From the NCBI GenBank assembly GCA_946885755.1, contig CAMPHB010000082.1, positions 1 through 6,352 on the forward strand: 6,352 bases of DNA. The letters run 5' to 3'. Under the pieces are notes generated by a model. It was not told the DNA's origin. It was given only the letters and a program-made list of their open reading frames with translations, and searched no databases. A program made the position numbers and the translations under genes. Position 1 is the first letter of the stretch, and every line of letters begins with the position of its first letter. Shown piece after piece: positions 5,845-6,352 of this stretch. Origin of the DNA: an uncultured Methylophaga sp. GTDB lineage: Bacteria > Pseudomonadota > Gammaproteobacteria > Nitrosococcales > Methylophagaceae.

Positions 5845-6352
5845 GTGGACGCAATTACTGCACATATTCGTGACATTCCGGATTTTCCGTCACCCGGGGT
5901 AATCTTCAAGGACATCACACCCCTACTGCGTCAGCCTCAGGCCATGCGCGATGCGGTACAGGCCATGATTCGGCCGTTTCAGGATCACCCTTTAACTGCG
6001 GTTGCCGGGATGGAAGCACGGGGATTTGTGTTTGGTGCGCTGGCGGCACGTGAATTAAATGTTGGCTTTATTCCGCTGCGTAAGCCCGGCAAATTACCCT
6101 ATGACATTCACAGCATCGATTATGAACTGGAATATGGCAAAGCCAGTCTGGAAATCCATCAGGATGCGATTGGCGCCGGTGATCGCATTCTGATTATTGA
6201 CGATGTGCTGGCGACAGGCGGTACGGCTTTAGCCAGTTGTAAACTGGTTGAAAAGCTGGGCGGTGATGTCGCCGGTTGTGCTTTTTTGCTGGAAATCACT
6301 GCCCTGCAGGGTCGCCAGAAATTACATGCTTATGCGCTGCACAGCCTGATCC
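5845..6352 (+). CDS. apt: adenine phosphoribosyltransferase (runs off right edge, GTG start)
   Basis: Apt transfers the phosphoribosyl group of PRPP to adenine, giving AMP and pyrophosphate in cytosolic purine salvage. The visible 169 codons cover nearly the whole protein; E. coli Apt has 183 residues, so only a short C-terminal tail is missing. Family hallmarks are PDFPSPGVIFKDITPLL (12-28), the MEARGFVFG segment (56-64), the flexible-loop region RKPGKLP (79-85), LEYG (95-98) and the PRPP-binding loop LIIDDVLATGGTA (116-128). The N-terminus is a little shorter than that of E. coli. The gene is divergent from the lipoprotein gene and has its own TATAAT box and a GGAG site at 5-base spacing before a GTG start. 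Codon use resembles its neighbours and nothing looks broken. Identity is secure; the exact start is less so. Confidence 0.95.
   Translation, partial: MDAITAHIRDIPDFPSPGVIFKDITPLLRQPQAMRDAVQAMIRPFQDHPLTAVAGMEARGFVFGALAARELNVGFIPLRKPGKLPYDIHSIDYELEYGKASLEIHQDAIGAGDRILIIDDVLATGGTALASCKLVEKLGGDVAGCAFLLEITALQGRQKLHAYALHSLI

Noticed and set aside
5720..5902. A 60-codon plus-strand frame spanning the apt/lipoprotein gap
   Set aside because: It overlaps the lipoprotein start, both candidate promoters and the beginning of apt in another frame, with no recognisable protein. The GTG apt frame explains the region.
1..6352. A previously undescribed defence, mobile or biosynthetic system
   Set aside because: All coding space is taken by recognisable housekeeping genes plus one lipoprotein. 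No transposase, phage gene, toxin-antitoxin pair, repeat array or tRNA was seen.

Overview
The window is about 6.4 kb of ordinary-looking bacterial chromosome at roughly 50% GC. Protein similarity and gene order suggest a gammaproteobacterium outside the enterics. GyrA carries Thr83 as in Pseudomonas, PheA is a fused chorismate mutase/prephenate dehydratase, and gyrA-serC-pheA run in the order of the pseudomonad mixed-function supraoperon. I cannot name the genus.

Layout, right to left on the minus strand: an outer-membrane-type lipoprotein gene (5093-5737), a 95-base gap, then four tightly packed genes: gyrA (2424-4997), serC (1341-2420), pheA (250-1338) and the first 83 codons of ispH (1-249, cut by the window edge). 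The spacings in that cluster are 3, 2 and 0 bases, so it is almost certainly one transcript with coupled translation. On the plus strand, apt (5845-6352, cut by the right edge) is divergent from the lipoprotein gene. A 107-base region lies between them and holds candidate promoters for both directions.

The genes do not form one pathway. gyrA encodes the DNA-cleaving subunit of gyrase. serC makes phosphoserine, and its family also serves vitamin B6 synthesis. pheA takes chorismate to phenylpyruvate. ispH performs the last step of the MEP isoprenoid pathway. apt salvages adenine. The lipoprotein resembles auxiliary components of ABC/MCE-type envelope transporters, but no transporter partner lies in the window.

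I found no mobile element, CRISPR array, tRNA, rRNA or convincing new system. The points most worth a second look are: two substitutions at nearly invariant basic residues of the GyrA DNA gate (position 32 is Gly, position 42 is Asn), lying in a stretch with unusual codons; a symmetric -10 element that could fire in both directions between apt and the lipoprotein gene; a terminator-like hairpin in the lipoprotein leader; a TTG start for serC; and ispH abutting pheA exactly.
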